A stretch of 64,000 nucleotides of DNA from Gonatopus flavifemur (taxonomy: Eukaryota > Arthropoda > Insecta > Hymenoptera > Dryinidae): NCBI GenBank assembly GCA_018340375.1, contig JAFFJZ010000007.1:8370001-8434000 (forward strand), in the 5' to 3' direction. This document shows positions 24,931-37,200 of this stretch, piece after piece (the first letter of the stretch is position 1; the number at the start of each line of letters is the position of its first letter). The notes under the pieces are model-generated. The model was given only the letters and a program-made list of their open reading frames with translations. It had not been told where the DNA came from and did no database searches. Both the position numbers and the translations under genes were made by a program.

Positions 24931-25438
24931 ACTGAAGGCTGAGAGTTCAATAGGGCCACACCGAAATAATTTTTCAGGAGGTGATAAAAACGCTCTCATT
25001 TTCCCTTTTCGTGAAAATCAACAGATTCATGAGTGATTTTACAATTGATTTGACCCATTCTGTTACCCTGTATGAATTTTTTCGGAATTTATGCATTCTT
25101 CTTCATTTTATAAGTACTCCGAGTATTCAGGGGCCTAACCCAAGGGGGTTTGAGAGTTCAAAAGGGCCTAACCCACAAAGTTATGATCTTGATCTTGCCT
25201 TGTCGCACATGTGGTATTAGTTTCGCTTTGAACTTGATACACCATCAGTACAGCGTGTTATTATTGACTTTTATATGTTTAAATAATACTCATTTATGAA
25301 TACTTCCTAATAATTCGTAATTCTTCTGAAAATAATATGTTAAGATATAGTCGAAACATTCATAGAGAGTTATAATTAGAGGATTTCGGAATCAAAACTC
25401 ACATTTGCCAACGGAATTACTTTGAGGAGGGTGTTTTT

Positions 25439-26075
25439 GGTCGCTGATTACAAATTCGTTGTAAAAATTTCCAAATTCAAAATTGCGCATCTAATATGGT
25501 GGACCGAAATTGACAATTCATCGGATTTCCTTCAAACTGGTTATCTACGGGTTTTTGAGGTCGCTGATTACGAATCCACTATGAAATCTTCCTAATTCAA
25601 AATGGCGGATCCAATATGGTGGGCCGATTTTGGGAAATTTCATCGGATTTCCTTCAAACTCGGTTCCCAGAAGGTTTTGAGGTCGCTGATTACGAATTCG
25701 TTGTCAGAATTCCGAAATTCAGAATGGTGGAACCATTGTGATTGATCAAATTTCGAAAATTCATCATCAGAGTTCCTTCAAACTCTGTACCCATTGGGTT
25801 TTGGGGTCGCTGATTACGTATCTGTTGTCAAATTTTCCTAATTCAAAATGGTAGATCCAATATGGTAGGCCGAAATTGGAAATTCACCGGATTTCCTTCA
25901 CACCCAGTACCAGGAGGTTTTGAGGTCGCTGATGACAAATCCCTTCTTGAATTTGTCAATTTTGTTAACGGATTCGTAATCAGTGACCCATAAAACCCCT
26001 GGATAACTAGTTTCAAGAGAATCCGAGTGATTTTCAAATTCGTGTCCACCATGTTGGATGCGCCATTTTGGATTC
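25439..26075. repeat. 121-bp minisatellite, about five direct units plus one inverted
   Basis: GGTCGCTGATTACGAAT-like unit starts fall at 25439, 25559, 25681, 25805 and 25924, a period of 119-124 bp. Each unit then carries AATTCAAAATGGCGGATCCA and CGGATTTCCTTCAAACTC. An inverted copy occupies about 25970-26075. Related GGTCGCTGATTAC repeats are, as far as I recall, common in arthropod genomes. Confidence 0.85.
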
Positions 26076-26115
26076 TGAACCGAGTCAAAATAATATTGAA
26101 CCATCTTCATCGTAC

Positions 26116-26220
26116 CTGTTCGGCAGGAGAAGCTTTCGCACGTACAACTTCATCTCTGATTGTGGTATACTCTTCCTCTTTGCGACGTGAGTCACGACGC
26201 TTTTTGTTCTTTTCGCTCAT
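26116..26220 (-). CDS. Possible first coding exon (35 codons) of a transposon gene
   Basis: On the minus strand an ATG at 26220 opens 35 codons in phase 0, ending in CAG immediately before GTACGATG, a plausible 5' splice site. Without splicing the frame stops two codons later. The peptide is highly charged: it begins MSEKNKKRRDSRRKEEEY and continues through TTIRDEVV. That composition is unlike the AT-rich chance frames around it. No second exon is visible, because the minisatellite follows directly; if this was an exon, the element is a deletion derivative. I do not recognise the family. Confidence 0.35.
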
Positions 26221-26887
26221 ACTCCACTGTTTTATGAGTTTCCCTTATGAATAAAACGCCGAAATGCTCAAAATAACTTGGGCAATACCAACTCGTTCGC
26301 AATTCTCAGAATTAATTTGTAGCGAAACAGATATACACATTGAAAATCGTCAACACTTATACCACTCAGAACATTCCGAACAACAGGGTAGGTGAATTTC
26401 ACAATATCAACAAAAAGTGATCGCCAAGTTGTTGACTGAACACTCAAGTATGCACCACTTTTGATAGATGGCATTCTCAAACAAAGGGTTTCGTGCAAAT
26501 CTACCCGAAACGATGGAAAGCATCGTTTTTCCATAACACTACGTATGGGGTTAGGCCCTTTTGAATTCTCAGGACCACTTGGGTTAGGACCTTGGAAATT
26601 TTGACTCTCGATTACAAGAAAAGTACGTCGAAATTGGAAGTTTTGATAACACCTCGATATAAAGGCTTAGAATGACAATCCGAAAATGAATTAAAACCAA
26701 TTTCGAATTTTTTGTGGGTTAGGCCCTTTTGAACTCTCAGCCTTCAACTGGTCTCGTCATAAATTTTCTGACGCGTCTGAACATCATAGGCTCTTTCCAC
26801 GTTGAATTTAAATGTCCCAAACTCATTGCTCGTGTTCGCACCTTGTCAAAACCTTGGAAACGCTATAATTCATCCTTATCCGAGTTA

Positions 26888-27010
26888 GGGATTGTCCATA
26901 AATTACGTAAGATATTTCACTCTTTGTCTCTTTGTCAGTCTCAGTTCCTCTGAAGTTGGTGAGAAAGAGAAACGAACATGAAATGTCTTACGTAATTTAT
27001 GGACGAGCCC
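26888..27010. mobile_element. 123-bp Harbinger-type MITE, copy 1
   Basis: TTA flanks both sides (26885-26887 and 27011-27013). The ends GGGATTGTCCATAAATTACG and, on the minus strand, GGGCTCGTCCATAAATTACG are inverted repeats. A 3-bp TWA duplication is the hallmark of PIF/Harbinger. A second copy lies at 62185-62308. Confidence 0.85.
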
Positions 27011-27013
27011 TTA

Positions 27014-29518
27014 CTTGAGGAATTATTTTCGGGTTCGGAGATGATACTTTCCGAAATCATTCTCATGGAATTTGCTTCAATTACTCCTGAAACTATCCTC
27101 TCTTGGGGTTCATCCAATTACTTCGTCTCCCACTGGCCTATTAGATCTCGATCTTGATAACCAACCCCAACTACATAAGAGTCCGAGTGATTGAAATGCG
27201 GTGTTTACAAAAACACAAAGCACTAATTACAGGAAAAATATCAAATCACATTTATCTAAGCCTTGATTTTTGATTTCCTCTTCTACGACTCTTTCAATAA
27301 AACCTTTTATGAATTCAGAACAATTGTTGAAGTCCTGTAAATGAATCTCATCATTCAGGATTATACTTTATGAAATCCAATCCACACCAACGTCCTTTGT
27401 ATCAACTAGAAGTTCAACGAAACACAATGATTGTTCAGCTCAATTCTTTTTTTGCAGAGAAGATATTACAGATTCTCACAATGCAGATAGTGTGATGTAT
27501 TTTATGGACTCAGAGTACTCAATATGACCTTTGACCTAGTTTCATTTCGCAGGCAGCACAGAAGCTTGTCACTTCGACGTCGTAAGCTCACGTGAGCGTG
27601 TCCTCCAATCGAACTGAAAGAATCTTGTGAACAACATACATAATGGATGACCTACGATCTATTGAAGTAACCTGTGTCAACGAAAGCGTCGTGAAAGAAT
27701 AAAAATAGTCCGAGATCTGACGGTACTGAAAATTCAAAGATTTGATTTGGCTTTTCTTGCTTAGAATTCTTATTGCAAGAATAACAAAACACCAGTCGAT
27801 TGTGATCGAATAATACACTACATATCAGAGGAATCCTTAATACAAATGAAATATATGATTTACACACCCCACACATATTTCATACATTATTTCTAAAGGA
27901 ACAGAAAAAAAGATCTCGTGGCATCAGTTCAATCTCCACACAATCTGAAACCCGTGAGAGAAGATTACCACGATACGAGTTCATGTCATTTCAATATCGT
28001 ATTTTGATTTTTTTACGTAAGATAAAATATCTCTCAAAGGATTTCGTTGTTTTGTTTCCTTTATTTTTTTGTTCTTCCCCTCGATTCGGATACCCTCAAG
28101 AGAATTCGATCTGTTACGGGTGGAACTATCGAATCTCGACTCAACAATGATGTTTCGCTGATCCAATAGTTCAGGACATTGAAGTCTCTGTTGGATGATA
28201 GAATATAGATACCATTGTATTTCGAGAATTCGCAATCACGATTGGTGTGGATAGTACGTATGAATATCTGTGTATAAATGAGTGGCATCATTAGGGCGAC
28301 GATGGAGGAGATCGAGAGAAAGAGGAAGAGGGGAATGTCGGAAAATGTGGACATGATTTATACGCTTAATCGTATTGTATTTCATGAACCAATATTTGTC
28401 TGCGTTCATCATCATTCAATTGTATTGTGACAGACGTAGTTACGTGATACAGTTGCAGTATTACGCGACCGTCAACGCATTTGATTCTCTCAAGACCGGG
28501 CGTCAACCGAGCGTACCGAACTCGAACAAAATATTTCCAACACAAATCAGTCCCTGCCAAACGTACCAAAGCAAAATCCCAAGTTGGAGTACTTGGAATT
28601 GAATTTTATTCAAATTCGTTCCTGCACCCAACCGATACGAGCACGAGCTTTTTCCAAGTTCGTAAGAACTCAGCCATATGTTGGTTTCACATAGAACCAG
28701 CACGTTCTGCAAATTTGGCTCAACCTCTCGTGCTAGATGGACGAGGGTACTCGTCAAATTTGAACGAGTTTACTCGTTCGTCGCACTCGAGAAGTTAAGT
28801 CAACTGAATTTAGAATAAGTTCTTTTCCAGCACGAGAATTTTTCTTAACAACTTTCAAAGAAGTGAATTGCGCATAAATTGTCCTTTTGGAATTGAAGAG
28901 GAAGAGGAGGATGACTTGATATTTCGTGGTTTTTTCTTCCAAACGAGAATTCGAATGGGAAATTCTTCGACGTCCCATTGGCAGACGTCAATTCACGTAG
29001 AATCGACTCTACTGACCAAACTTCTAGTCGATATTCTCAAACTTCCTTGAATTTTGAGTATCTCCTTTCAGGCAAAGTTGTTTGGCTTGTAGAGTTTGAT
29101 GGATTATCAATCGTAAAGTGAGGGAGTTTCACTGTACTCGTGTTATTAGCGTGATGATCTACTCCCTTTATTTTCGCGTCTATGTTCCGATCGATCATTT
29201 GTATGTTCTATATAGAAATGAAGCTGGTTCGTTCAAATCCAGCAAATAATTCATAGTTATCTTAATATTCAATCGAATATTTTCACGTGTTTTTATCGTC
29301 GCGCATCATTTAAAAAGCAAATAAATTACCAGTGACAGGATAAATGAAAAATGGATAACGATAAGTCACGTATACATGTCTCTTTCACCAGGCCACAAGA
29401 GAAAAACGGTGAGACATTGAAATTTACTTATATTTACATGATAAATTCCATTTGCACGTGCCACGGTATTCCTTCAAACGTGTATACTATACATAGGACA
29501 GCGAACGTGAGGACAAAA

Positions 29519-29520
<2 letters not shown>
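27014..29520. other. No gene or element recognised
   Basis: Overlapping short open frames on both strands between 28360 and 28800 fall in a slightly GC-richer stretch; none has a domain or convincing splice signals. Confidence 0.45.
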
Positions 29521-29521
<1 letters not shown>

Positions 29522-29554
<33 letters not shown>

Positions 29555-29568
29555 GGAGAGAGAGGAGC
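29522..29568. repeat. (GA)n microsatellite
   Basis: About 15 uninterrupted AG dinucleotides at 29523-29552, then an impure GAGA tail. Open frames across it on both strands are repeat artefacts. Confidence 0.95.
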
Positions 29569-29569
29569 C

Positions 29570-31672
29570 TCCTGTTTCAATATCGAAATGCTCTCCCGTG
29601 TCGACTGCGTAGAAAAAAGGAAAAAAAGAAATTGATTCAACTGAGTGAAATGAAATCGTAGCACGTGTATATACGTGATGGTAGTAGCATCCTATATTCA
29701 CACTCAAATGGGAAAGGGATGAGACTTTAAGGACGAAATGCTTTACGTTCACTCAAATATACACCGATCACCGATATGAACAAATATGAAATTATTCATT
29801 GATATCAATGCTTCCGCATCACCTTACATTCACACAATTGAAAGAATTTATACACGAATTCGAATACCTCGAATTTAGTTGTTCGAAAATGAATTATATC
29901 TCTGATACTATTTGAACAATTTAAGTCAAACTAAGAAAAAACATGTGAAGCATGATCTTGGAAATATAGAAATCTAAAGAATCTTGGTAGCCATAAAAAT
30001 ATCTTGAAAATGGAATTCACTAGAGTTTTGCTGCTTTTAGTCGCATCTGTTGCTGGGTTATGTTTGGGAGTTATCCATTTCTATTCTTCGGTACTGCAGA
30101 ATTCACTGTTTCCCTTTCATCGATGGAAGACTGATGCTCTCAAGACCGTTTGGTAATCCATCCAGAAGAAATCATCAGCAGTTTGATATTCAACCGCTGT
30201 TGCACCACGCACGGAAAAAAAAGATATTATATGAATTACCAATGCCGGTTTATAAACTGCCAATTAAATTTTCTGATTCCTTTGATTAGAAAAAAAATAA
30301 AGCCTATAAGTGTCCTTGTATATTTGATAGGTTTGTAGAGTTGCGGGAACAGTCGATGTTCAGTAAATATTGTTTCGTCACGGATAACTTTGAAGTCAGT
30401 AGATTTAATAAAACAAGCAGTTCTGAATTCTATAGTATTTCTTACTACTCAGCTCATGTAGAGTGAATACATGTTCAATGTAAGTTTCACTTGAATATCG
30501 AATCATTTCAAAACATATAATTAGTTGTATATTTATATTCTACATTGTAGTAAAGAGTACTTCATATTCATGTAAACACTACCGATTATTTGTTTCATAT
30601 CCACGAATTGAAATAGAACAGAACCGATTAACTGAATCTTAGAAATTGTTGATGGCGTGAAGATCATGAACTGGATCGGTAGTCAATTATCAGTCGAATT
30701 CCCCTTGAAAATACAGGAGCACTTGGATATTTGATTTATCACTAAAATGGAATAGTGAAAATAGTGATAGGAAGTTTAGAATATATGAGAACCAAAATAT
30801 TAAAAACCACTCACTTATGAAAAAGATGAAAATCTCTAATACTAAAATCAACAGCACATTCAATGCATTACATGCCAATATAACCTATGAATATGAAGCA
30901 TATTTATCCGCAACGTTCGTCCCTGAATCTTGATGACGTCATGTTGATCATTAAGATTCAATTCTATGATCTCCCGCTACTATATCATAGTGTAGCTCAA
31001 GTCGGTGCAGGTTAGGCTTTAGTCGCGTAGGTAGGTACGTAGGTAGGTAGGTTCGAATCCCTTTTCTTCGTCGCAAAATTGGTTTCCCAACTCAATGAGA
31101 ACATTGACCAGCATCATCAACAAGTGGTCTTGGGAAGAAACTGAGAAAATGATTTTTGATTGTCTAATATTAAAAATCTTTTTTATTCAATATATTTTTT
31201 CATATATTTTTTATTAAATACTTCGGATAAATCTAACTATTGATTTTGGTAAAACTGATGTATGATGATAATATTTTTCATGATTTCATTAAATATTGTA
31301 TACAAGATGTATTGGTGAATTCTACTAGATAATTTTATACATCTTATCTTGAGTAAAGGGTCATGAAAACAATAAACAGAAACCTTATTCACAAATATAT
31401 GTGGTAACTCTTAAACAAATGGCCAACTCGGCTGAAGTGGTAAGAGTTACTATTGAGTTTGATAATCCCGTATTTTATGAATGTCTTTAGTAGAATGAAT
31501 TACAGTTCTAGTAAAATTAACTACTTTTTTTTCCGTGCGAGTAGAGCAGATCGCAGTCGCATTCTTGGGATGCAACTCGGCTTGAGAGGCGCTACCTCCA
31601 TTTTTCTCGCAAGAAAGGTGATTTAGATTTCTTCACCTGTATACCAGGCCCCCTGTATAGCCTAACAATTAA
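29570..31672. other. Mostly unrecognised DNA containing one SINE-like copy
   Basis: Besides the SINE near 30975, CGCACGGAAAAAAAAG occurs at 30209 (+) and, inverted, at 31524-31539, which could be the 16-bp ends of a roughly 1.3-kb element; internal support is weak. Confidence 0.35.
30975..31150 (+). mobile_element. tRNA-derived SINE-like copy
   Basis: An A-box-like GTAGCTCAAGTCGG (30992-31005) and a canonical B-box-like GGTTCGAATCC (31050-31060) sit about 58 bp apart, as in tRNA genes. Between them is a GTAGGTAG/GTACGTAG tract that cannot form normal tRNA arms. The tail after the B box resembles that of the copy at 14.3 kb only weakly. Confidence 0.5.
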
Positions 31673-33002
31673 CACTGTAGAAAATTTTCTGAAAATTCAG
31701 ATACTGGAGTGTCTGAATTTTCAGACTCGAGTTTCTAAAAGGCAAATTTAGATAAGGTTTTCTGAAAATTCAGATTTGATTTCTAGAATATTATATTTAG
31801 ATACCAAGTTTCTAAAAAATTAGAGAAAGTTTCTTCATGTTCATCACCAATACTTTGAAAATTGAGAACCTGAATAATTTAAGAAACTTACACTGAAAAC
31901 ATGCGCAAAATCGGTGCGCAGTGAATCGGCTTGCATTATTTTGTATGACGGTCAATGAACGGTAAGTAAAGGTGAGTTGCAAAATCAAATTCAATATCAT
32001 GTATTTTAATGAACAAATACTTACTGCACCAACAGTAATTACAGTTGTGCAATGTAATTTGACCCAAATTAATTTATAATGTGACATGAAATGTATTGTG
32101 GGATTCGGTAAAAAAAATGTTAAGAATGTGAAGTTCACCTCTTTGCCATTGGAACAAAAATCGTCTCTGAATATGACAATCAGAAAATCTCATGACGGTG
32201 GTATGAATAAATGATTAGAGGAAGGATGATACATTGAGATTTTTGAATTGAAAATGATGAAAAAAACATCCAATTTCTGAATCAGATGTTCTGATTTTTC
32301 GTGGATCATAAAATCAATTTCAAGTAGATTTATATTTACTGAACCACATGAACATGTAGTAATTACTGCGATTAGTTTGAAACTCAGAGAATGTGGTTTA
32401 AAAAACTACATTATTTCCATTTACTTTGTCTTCAACTATTTGTAATAAAAGAGATAGAACTGTGTGCTATGGGACCAAGTCTAATTAGGGCAAGGAACAA
32501 GCGATGAGTATCCCTGGTTGAACAATCCGATTGAATCCGATAAAAAAAAATTTTATCGGAATGAATTGAGTTTCTGCATCGGAAATTTCCTATTGATACC
32601 AATAAGATAATTTTTAATTGGATTTAATCGGTCTTTCCCCTGGTTAAAAAATCCGATTGAATCCGATAAAAAAACATTTCATCGGAATGGATTGAGTTTC
32701 TGCATCGGAAATTTCCCATTGATACCAATTAAATAATTTTTAACTGGATTTAATCGGCATTTTCCCTGGTGAAGAAATCCGATTAAATCCGATAAAAAAA
32801 ACTTATCGGAATGAATTGATTCCTGCATCGCGATTTTCTTATTGAATTTTATTGGTTGTTAACCTAACCAACGAACGGTTTATATACATTATATACGCGC
32901 ATTTTACATCAATTAAACAAACACATATATCATTTATTCAATCATTACGTATGACAAATTATTGCTGAAATAAATTCAAACGATTATTTATGTGTTATTA
33001 AC

Positions 33003-33095
33003 ATGGTGATCACCCATCCACCTTGTACCGCAGTTGTCGTTGCTTAACCTAGAAGATCGATCTGAAACACCCGCTCGCTCGATGCCGTGGTTCGC
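33003..33095 (-). pseudogene. 5S rRNA-derived relic (pseudogene or SINE3 head)
   Basis: On the minus strand GTTAAGCAACG (33048-33038) is followed 29 nt downstream by GGATGGGTGA (33019-33010), with GATC upstream and a GCGGT between them. In insect 5S rRNA these blocks belong to the internal pol-III promoter and lie about 30 nt apart in the same order. The 5' third and the 3' end match poorly or are missing, so it is not a functional 5S gene. It lies inside the transposon 32512-35916, next to the satellite. Confidence 0.6.
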
Positions 33096-33224
33096 TTCTT
33101 ATCAATGTGAACTAAATGACTGTCTTATGTCAGGGATGGGTGTCCTATAGTAATAAGATTCAATTGGTGATAGTCCATTGGACATATGAGGGATTGTATC
33201 GGTCTTAATGAGAGCATGGGAATT

Positions 33225-34290
33225 CATTGATAATAAAAATCCCAATGAAGACCAAGAAAATATTTTCCAATTGGATTCAATCGATATTTTATGATGGATG
33301 AAAAATTCCGATTGATACCAATACAATATCTTTCAATTGGATTCAATCGGTATTTTATCAATTATGAAAATTCTAATTGATACGAGTCAAATATTTCCCA
33401 ATGGGATCCAATAGGTATTTTATCAATAATAAGAATTCCGATTGATATCAATGAAATATTGTGTAATTGGATGCACTTGGTATTTTATGATCAATGAAAA
33501 TTCCGATTGACGCCAATACAATATTTTTCAATTGGATTGAATCGGTATGTTATTAATTATGAAGATTCTAATTGATACCAGTCAAATATTTTTCAATGGC
33601 ATCCAATAGGTATTTTATCAATAATAAGAATTCCTATTGATACCAAGAAAATATTTTTCATTCGATTAAATCGAGATTTTATTGATTATTGAAATTCTAA
33701 TTGATATCAGTGAAATATTTTTCAATGGAATTCAATGGGTATTTCATTAATCACAAAAATTCCGAATGATACCGGGAAAATATTTTCTAATTGGATTCAA
33801 TGGGTATTTTATGGTTGATAAAAAATTCCGATCAATACCAATAAAATATTTTTTAATTGGATTGAATCGGTATTTTATTAATCATGAAAATTTTATTTGA
33901 TACCAGTCAAATATTCTTCAATGGGATCCAATTGGTATTTTATCAATAGTAAAAATTCCGGTTGATACCAATACAATATTTTTCAATTTGATTCATTCGG
34001 GGTCTTATCAATCATTAAAATTCCAATTGATACCAGTAAAACGTTTTTCAATGGGATCCAATAGGTATTTTATCAATAATAAAAATTCCAACTCGTACGG
34101 ACACAATATTTTTTAATTTGATTTGATCGGCATTTTATTATTCATTACAATTATAATTGGTACCAGCAACATATTTTTCAATGGGATCCAATGGATATTC
34201 CATCACTGATAAAAATTCCGATTGATACCAATGAAATATTTTCTCATTGGATTCTCTTGGTATTCTGTGATTATAGTTTCCTATTCCAGC
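33225..34290. repeat. 65-bp satellite array, about 16 units, dimeric organisation
   Basis: GGTATTTTAT-type marks recur near 33285, 33351, 33415, 33479, 33544, 33608, 33672, 33738, 33806, 33870, 33936, 33999, 34064, 34129, 34193 and 34259, a period of 63-68 bp. Each unit carries ATTCCGATTGATACCAAT and AATATTTTTCAAT. Units tend to alternate between TTGGATTSAATCGG and ATGGGATCCAATAGG forms, suggesting a ~130-bp higher-order unit. Confidence 0.85.
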
Positions 34291-37200
34291 AACTTTCCCA
34301 TTAATTCCAATACATCGAGGTCACCAGGGATTCCGATAAGAACCAATGATCTGATGCAATGAAAGAAATTTCAAAACTGAATCGGTCATTGCCGGTACAT
34401 ACCTATAGGACTTTAGAATCTGTAAACTTGCCTATTATTTCCAATAAATTTGAATGTTGAAATAATCCAATTATAACCCATTGATCAATGAAATCGATAC
34501 ATCCTTAAATGCAGTCAGAAATCTCCCATAAGAAACCCATTCATCATTCAATTTCACAAATTTTCCCATTAGTTCCAATAGATTGAAATTGTGGAAACTT
34601 CCGATAAAAACCGTTTGCCTGATGGAATGGAGAAAATTTCAATCATCCAATCAGATATCTCTTATACAGACCAATAGATTATGTGAAGTCTGAATAATTC
34701 CCATAAAATGCAGATTTTTTGATTGGTGAATCCCCGATTGAAACCTCCAGAAAAGAGATTCCGATGAACTCTTATTGATTCTGAATCGGGGACTGAACTG
34801 TTCTGATTGATCCTATGCAGTCCGATTGATTCTGAATCGGTTTCTATCGGATCTTATCGGATTTTTCAACCAGGGCTAAAGTCTAAAATTGAATTGGACA
34901 TTTCTCATTCAATGCTATTAAATATTCAATCCTGTAAATATTCCTTTTATTTCCCATAAATTGCACTGAAAAAAACATTTCATCGAAAATCAATTATATT
35001 TTGTTGTTAGGGTAACTGAATATCATAGTCAAGTCAACGAATATACGGCCAGATTGACAGTATAATCGTTGACTTGACACCATGATGGTTGATTCAACTG
35101 CATGTAGTTGAGTCAACAGTGCATGCAGTTGAGGCAACAGCCAGATTCAGTTGGATATATCCAATTGTATTCTACTGTTGAATCAACTATATCACCATTA
35201 TCTGTACCCACCTTTTCTCTCAGTGTGGGATGATCGAATAATCCAATTGAAACCTCTTGACCAATAAAATAAACAAACTCAAATCGAATTGGATATTCTG
35301 GATAGAAACCCAGTAAGTCTTGAATTTTTCACAATTTTCCCATTGGTTCCGATAGACCGAAATCACCGAAAATTCTGATAAAAACCGATGATTTAATCCG
35401 CTAAAAGGAATTCTGAATTCGAATCGGATATTTCTCATTCAATCCTATTCAATTTTCAGATCCGTAAATGGTCCTATTATTCCCCATGAATTCGGATAGT
35501 GGAATAATCCGATTAAAACCTACAGACCGATCAAATCTGTATGAATTCTAATCGAATTCGACATTCTTCATAAAAACCGATCAAATTTCCCATTACGTAA
35601 CATTGACGATTGGTTCCAATAGCTTTAGGTCGTGGGAATTCCCAATAAAAACCATTTGCCTCATGAAATGGAGAAATTTTCGAACCCTCAATCAGATATC
35701 TCTCATACAAACCGATTGATCACTGAAAGTCATATTAATTCGAATGAAACAAATATTTTCCTATCGGTAAATCCTCGATTCAATCCTATATATACCACGT
35801 TCCAATTAATTCCTATTCATCTTGAATCGGTAGTTGAGCCTCTCCAATTGACCCTATTCATTCCGATTAATTTTGAATCGGTTTTTATCGGTTTCTATTG
35901 GACCTTTTAACCAGGGATGTGAAACATACAAACGTGTAATAAGTGCTCCAATGAAAAGTTTCACAAAGTATAACATTGAGTGATTTAACATGGAACAACT
36001 TATATAATTTCTACCAGATCCAATTGATGCCATTAATTTCTGTATTATGTTATAGTTTAGTGAAAATCAGTGTTTGTGAGATTGATATTCTGATTTATCA
36101 AAAACCAAAAAATAAATCATTTTCAAGAGATTGATTTTCACTGAATTATAACAAAATACAGAAATTAATTCCATCAGTTTGACTTGGTAAGAATTATAGG
36201 CAGGGTTGTATATTGCATCATGTAGGGTTACGCTTTGTGAAATGTTTCATCGATACCCTCAGTACCAGTCTTGCATACTTATCGCTTGATTCTTTCTTCA
36301 ATTGAACTTTTTGTTTCAGAAGACAAAACCATCTCTTTCATCACAAATAGTTGAAAAAAAGTACATGAAAAGGATAACATATTATAGTTTCATAACACTT
36401 TGAAACAATATTTTCTGGTATTTAAGGAATCAAAAATCAATCTCAATGATATTGATTCTCACTAAAGCATAAGAAAATACAGTAATTACTGCCATTAGTT
36501 TTATTTGGTAAGAATTATATAGGCAGAGTTTTGTATTGCATCATGTAGGGTTACGCTGTGTGAAATGTTTCATCGATACCCTCAGTACAAGTCTTACATA
36601 CTTATCGCTGGACTCTTACACCAATTAAATGTACATCGTGGAAGACAAAACTATCTCTCTCATCACAAATAGTTGAATAAAAGTACATAAAACTATAGAA
36701 ACGATATTCTTTTCATGTATTTTTTTTCAACTATTTGTGATGAGAGAGATGGTTATGTCTTCTACGATGTACATTTAATTGGTGTAAGAGTCCAGTGATA
36801 AGTATGTAAGACTTGTACTGGGGGTATCGATGAAACATTTCACAAAGCGTAACCCTACATGATGCAACATACAACTCTGCCTATATAATTTTTACCAAAT
36901 AAAACTAATGGCAGTAATTACTGTATTTCCTTATGCTTTAGTGAGAATCAATATTATTGAGATTGATTTTTGAGTCCTTGAATATCAGAAAATATTGTCT
37001 CAAAGTGTTATGAAACTATAATATGTTATCCTTTTCAAGTACTTTTTTTCAACTGTTTGTGATGAAAGAGATGGTTTTTGTCTTCTAAAACGAAAAGTTC
37101 AATTGATGAAAGAATCAAGCGATAAGTATGTAAGACTGGTACTGAAGTTATCCATGAAACATTTCACAAAGCGTAACCCTACATGATGCAATATACAACC

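Larger units (their letters stand above)
24933..26746. mobile_element. 1.8-kb element with TGAAGGCTGAGAG ends and internal minisatellite
   Basis: The left end TGAAGGCTGAGAGTTCAA and the reverse complement of the right end TGAAGGCTGAGAGTTCAA are identical over 18 bp, followed by AGGGCC on both sides; AC flanks both sides (2-bp duplication). Terminal-type modules are repeated inside at about 25131-25180 and 26546-26600 (AAAAGGGCCTAACCC in opposite orientations), giving tandem termini. It holds the 121-bp minisatellite and a short minus-strand coding exon. Confidence 0.7.
32512..35916. mobile_element. 3.4-kb satellite-bearing DNA element inserted in the giant palindrome
   Basis: It is flanked by AT on both sides (32510-32511, 35917-35918). 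The ends read CCCTGGTTGAACAATCCGAT and, on the minus strand, CCCTGGTTAAAAGGTCCAAT. The right palindrome arm keeps the empty site (ACTCATCGCTTGT region, about 37485-37505), so the boundaries are firm. Terminal modules are tandemly repeated: three left-type starts at 32512, 32637 and about 32764, and an internal right-type end at about 34862-34876. The core is a 65-bp satellite. The AT dinucleotide would fit ISL2EU-type elements, but without a transposase the superfamily is open. Confidence 0.8.

Noticed and set aside
25439..26075. Evenly spaced repeats as a CRISPR-like array
   Set aside because: Units of ~121 bp are similar throughout with no unique spacers, and the DNA is eukaryotic; it is a minisatellite.
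29351..29752. Open frames on both strands
   Set aside because: They depend on the (GA)n microsatellite reading as RE/SL repeats.
31021..31050. GTAGGTAGG tract as insect telomere repeat
   Set aside because: The period is GTAGGTAG/GTACGTAG, not TTAGG, and it sits between SINE promoter boxes.
31812..32138. 108-codon minus-strand open frame
   Set aside because: It lies entirely within a palindrome arm and has a diverged mirror copy that is not open.
33003..33095. Functional 5S rRNA gene
   Set aside because: Only internal promoter blocks match; the 5' and 3' ends do not, and no T-run terminator follows.
33225..34290. 65-bp periodic repeats as CRISPR or as coding repeats
   Set aside because: The whole unit is repeated, there is no spacer diversity, and stops occur in all frames; it is satellite DNA.
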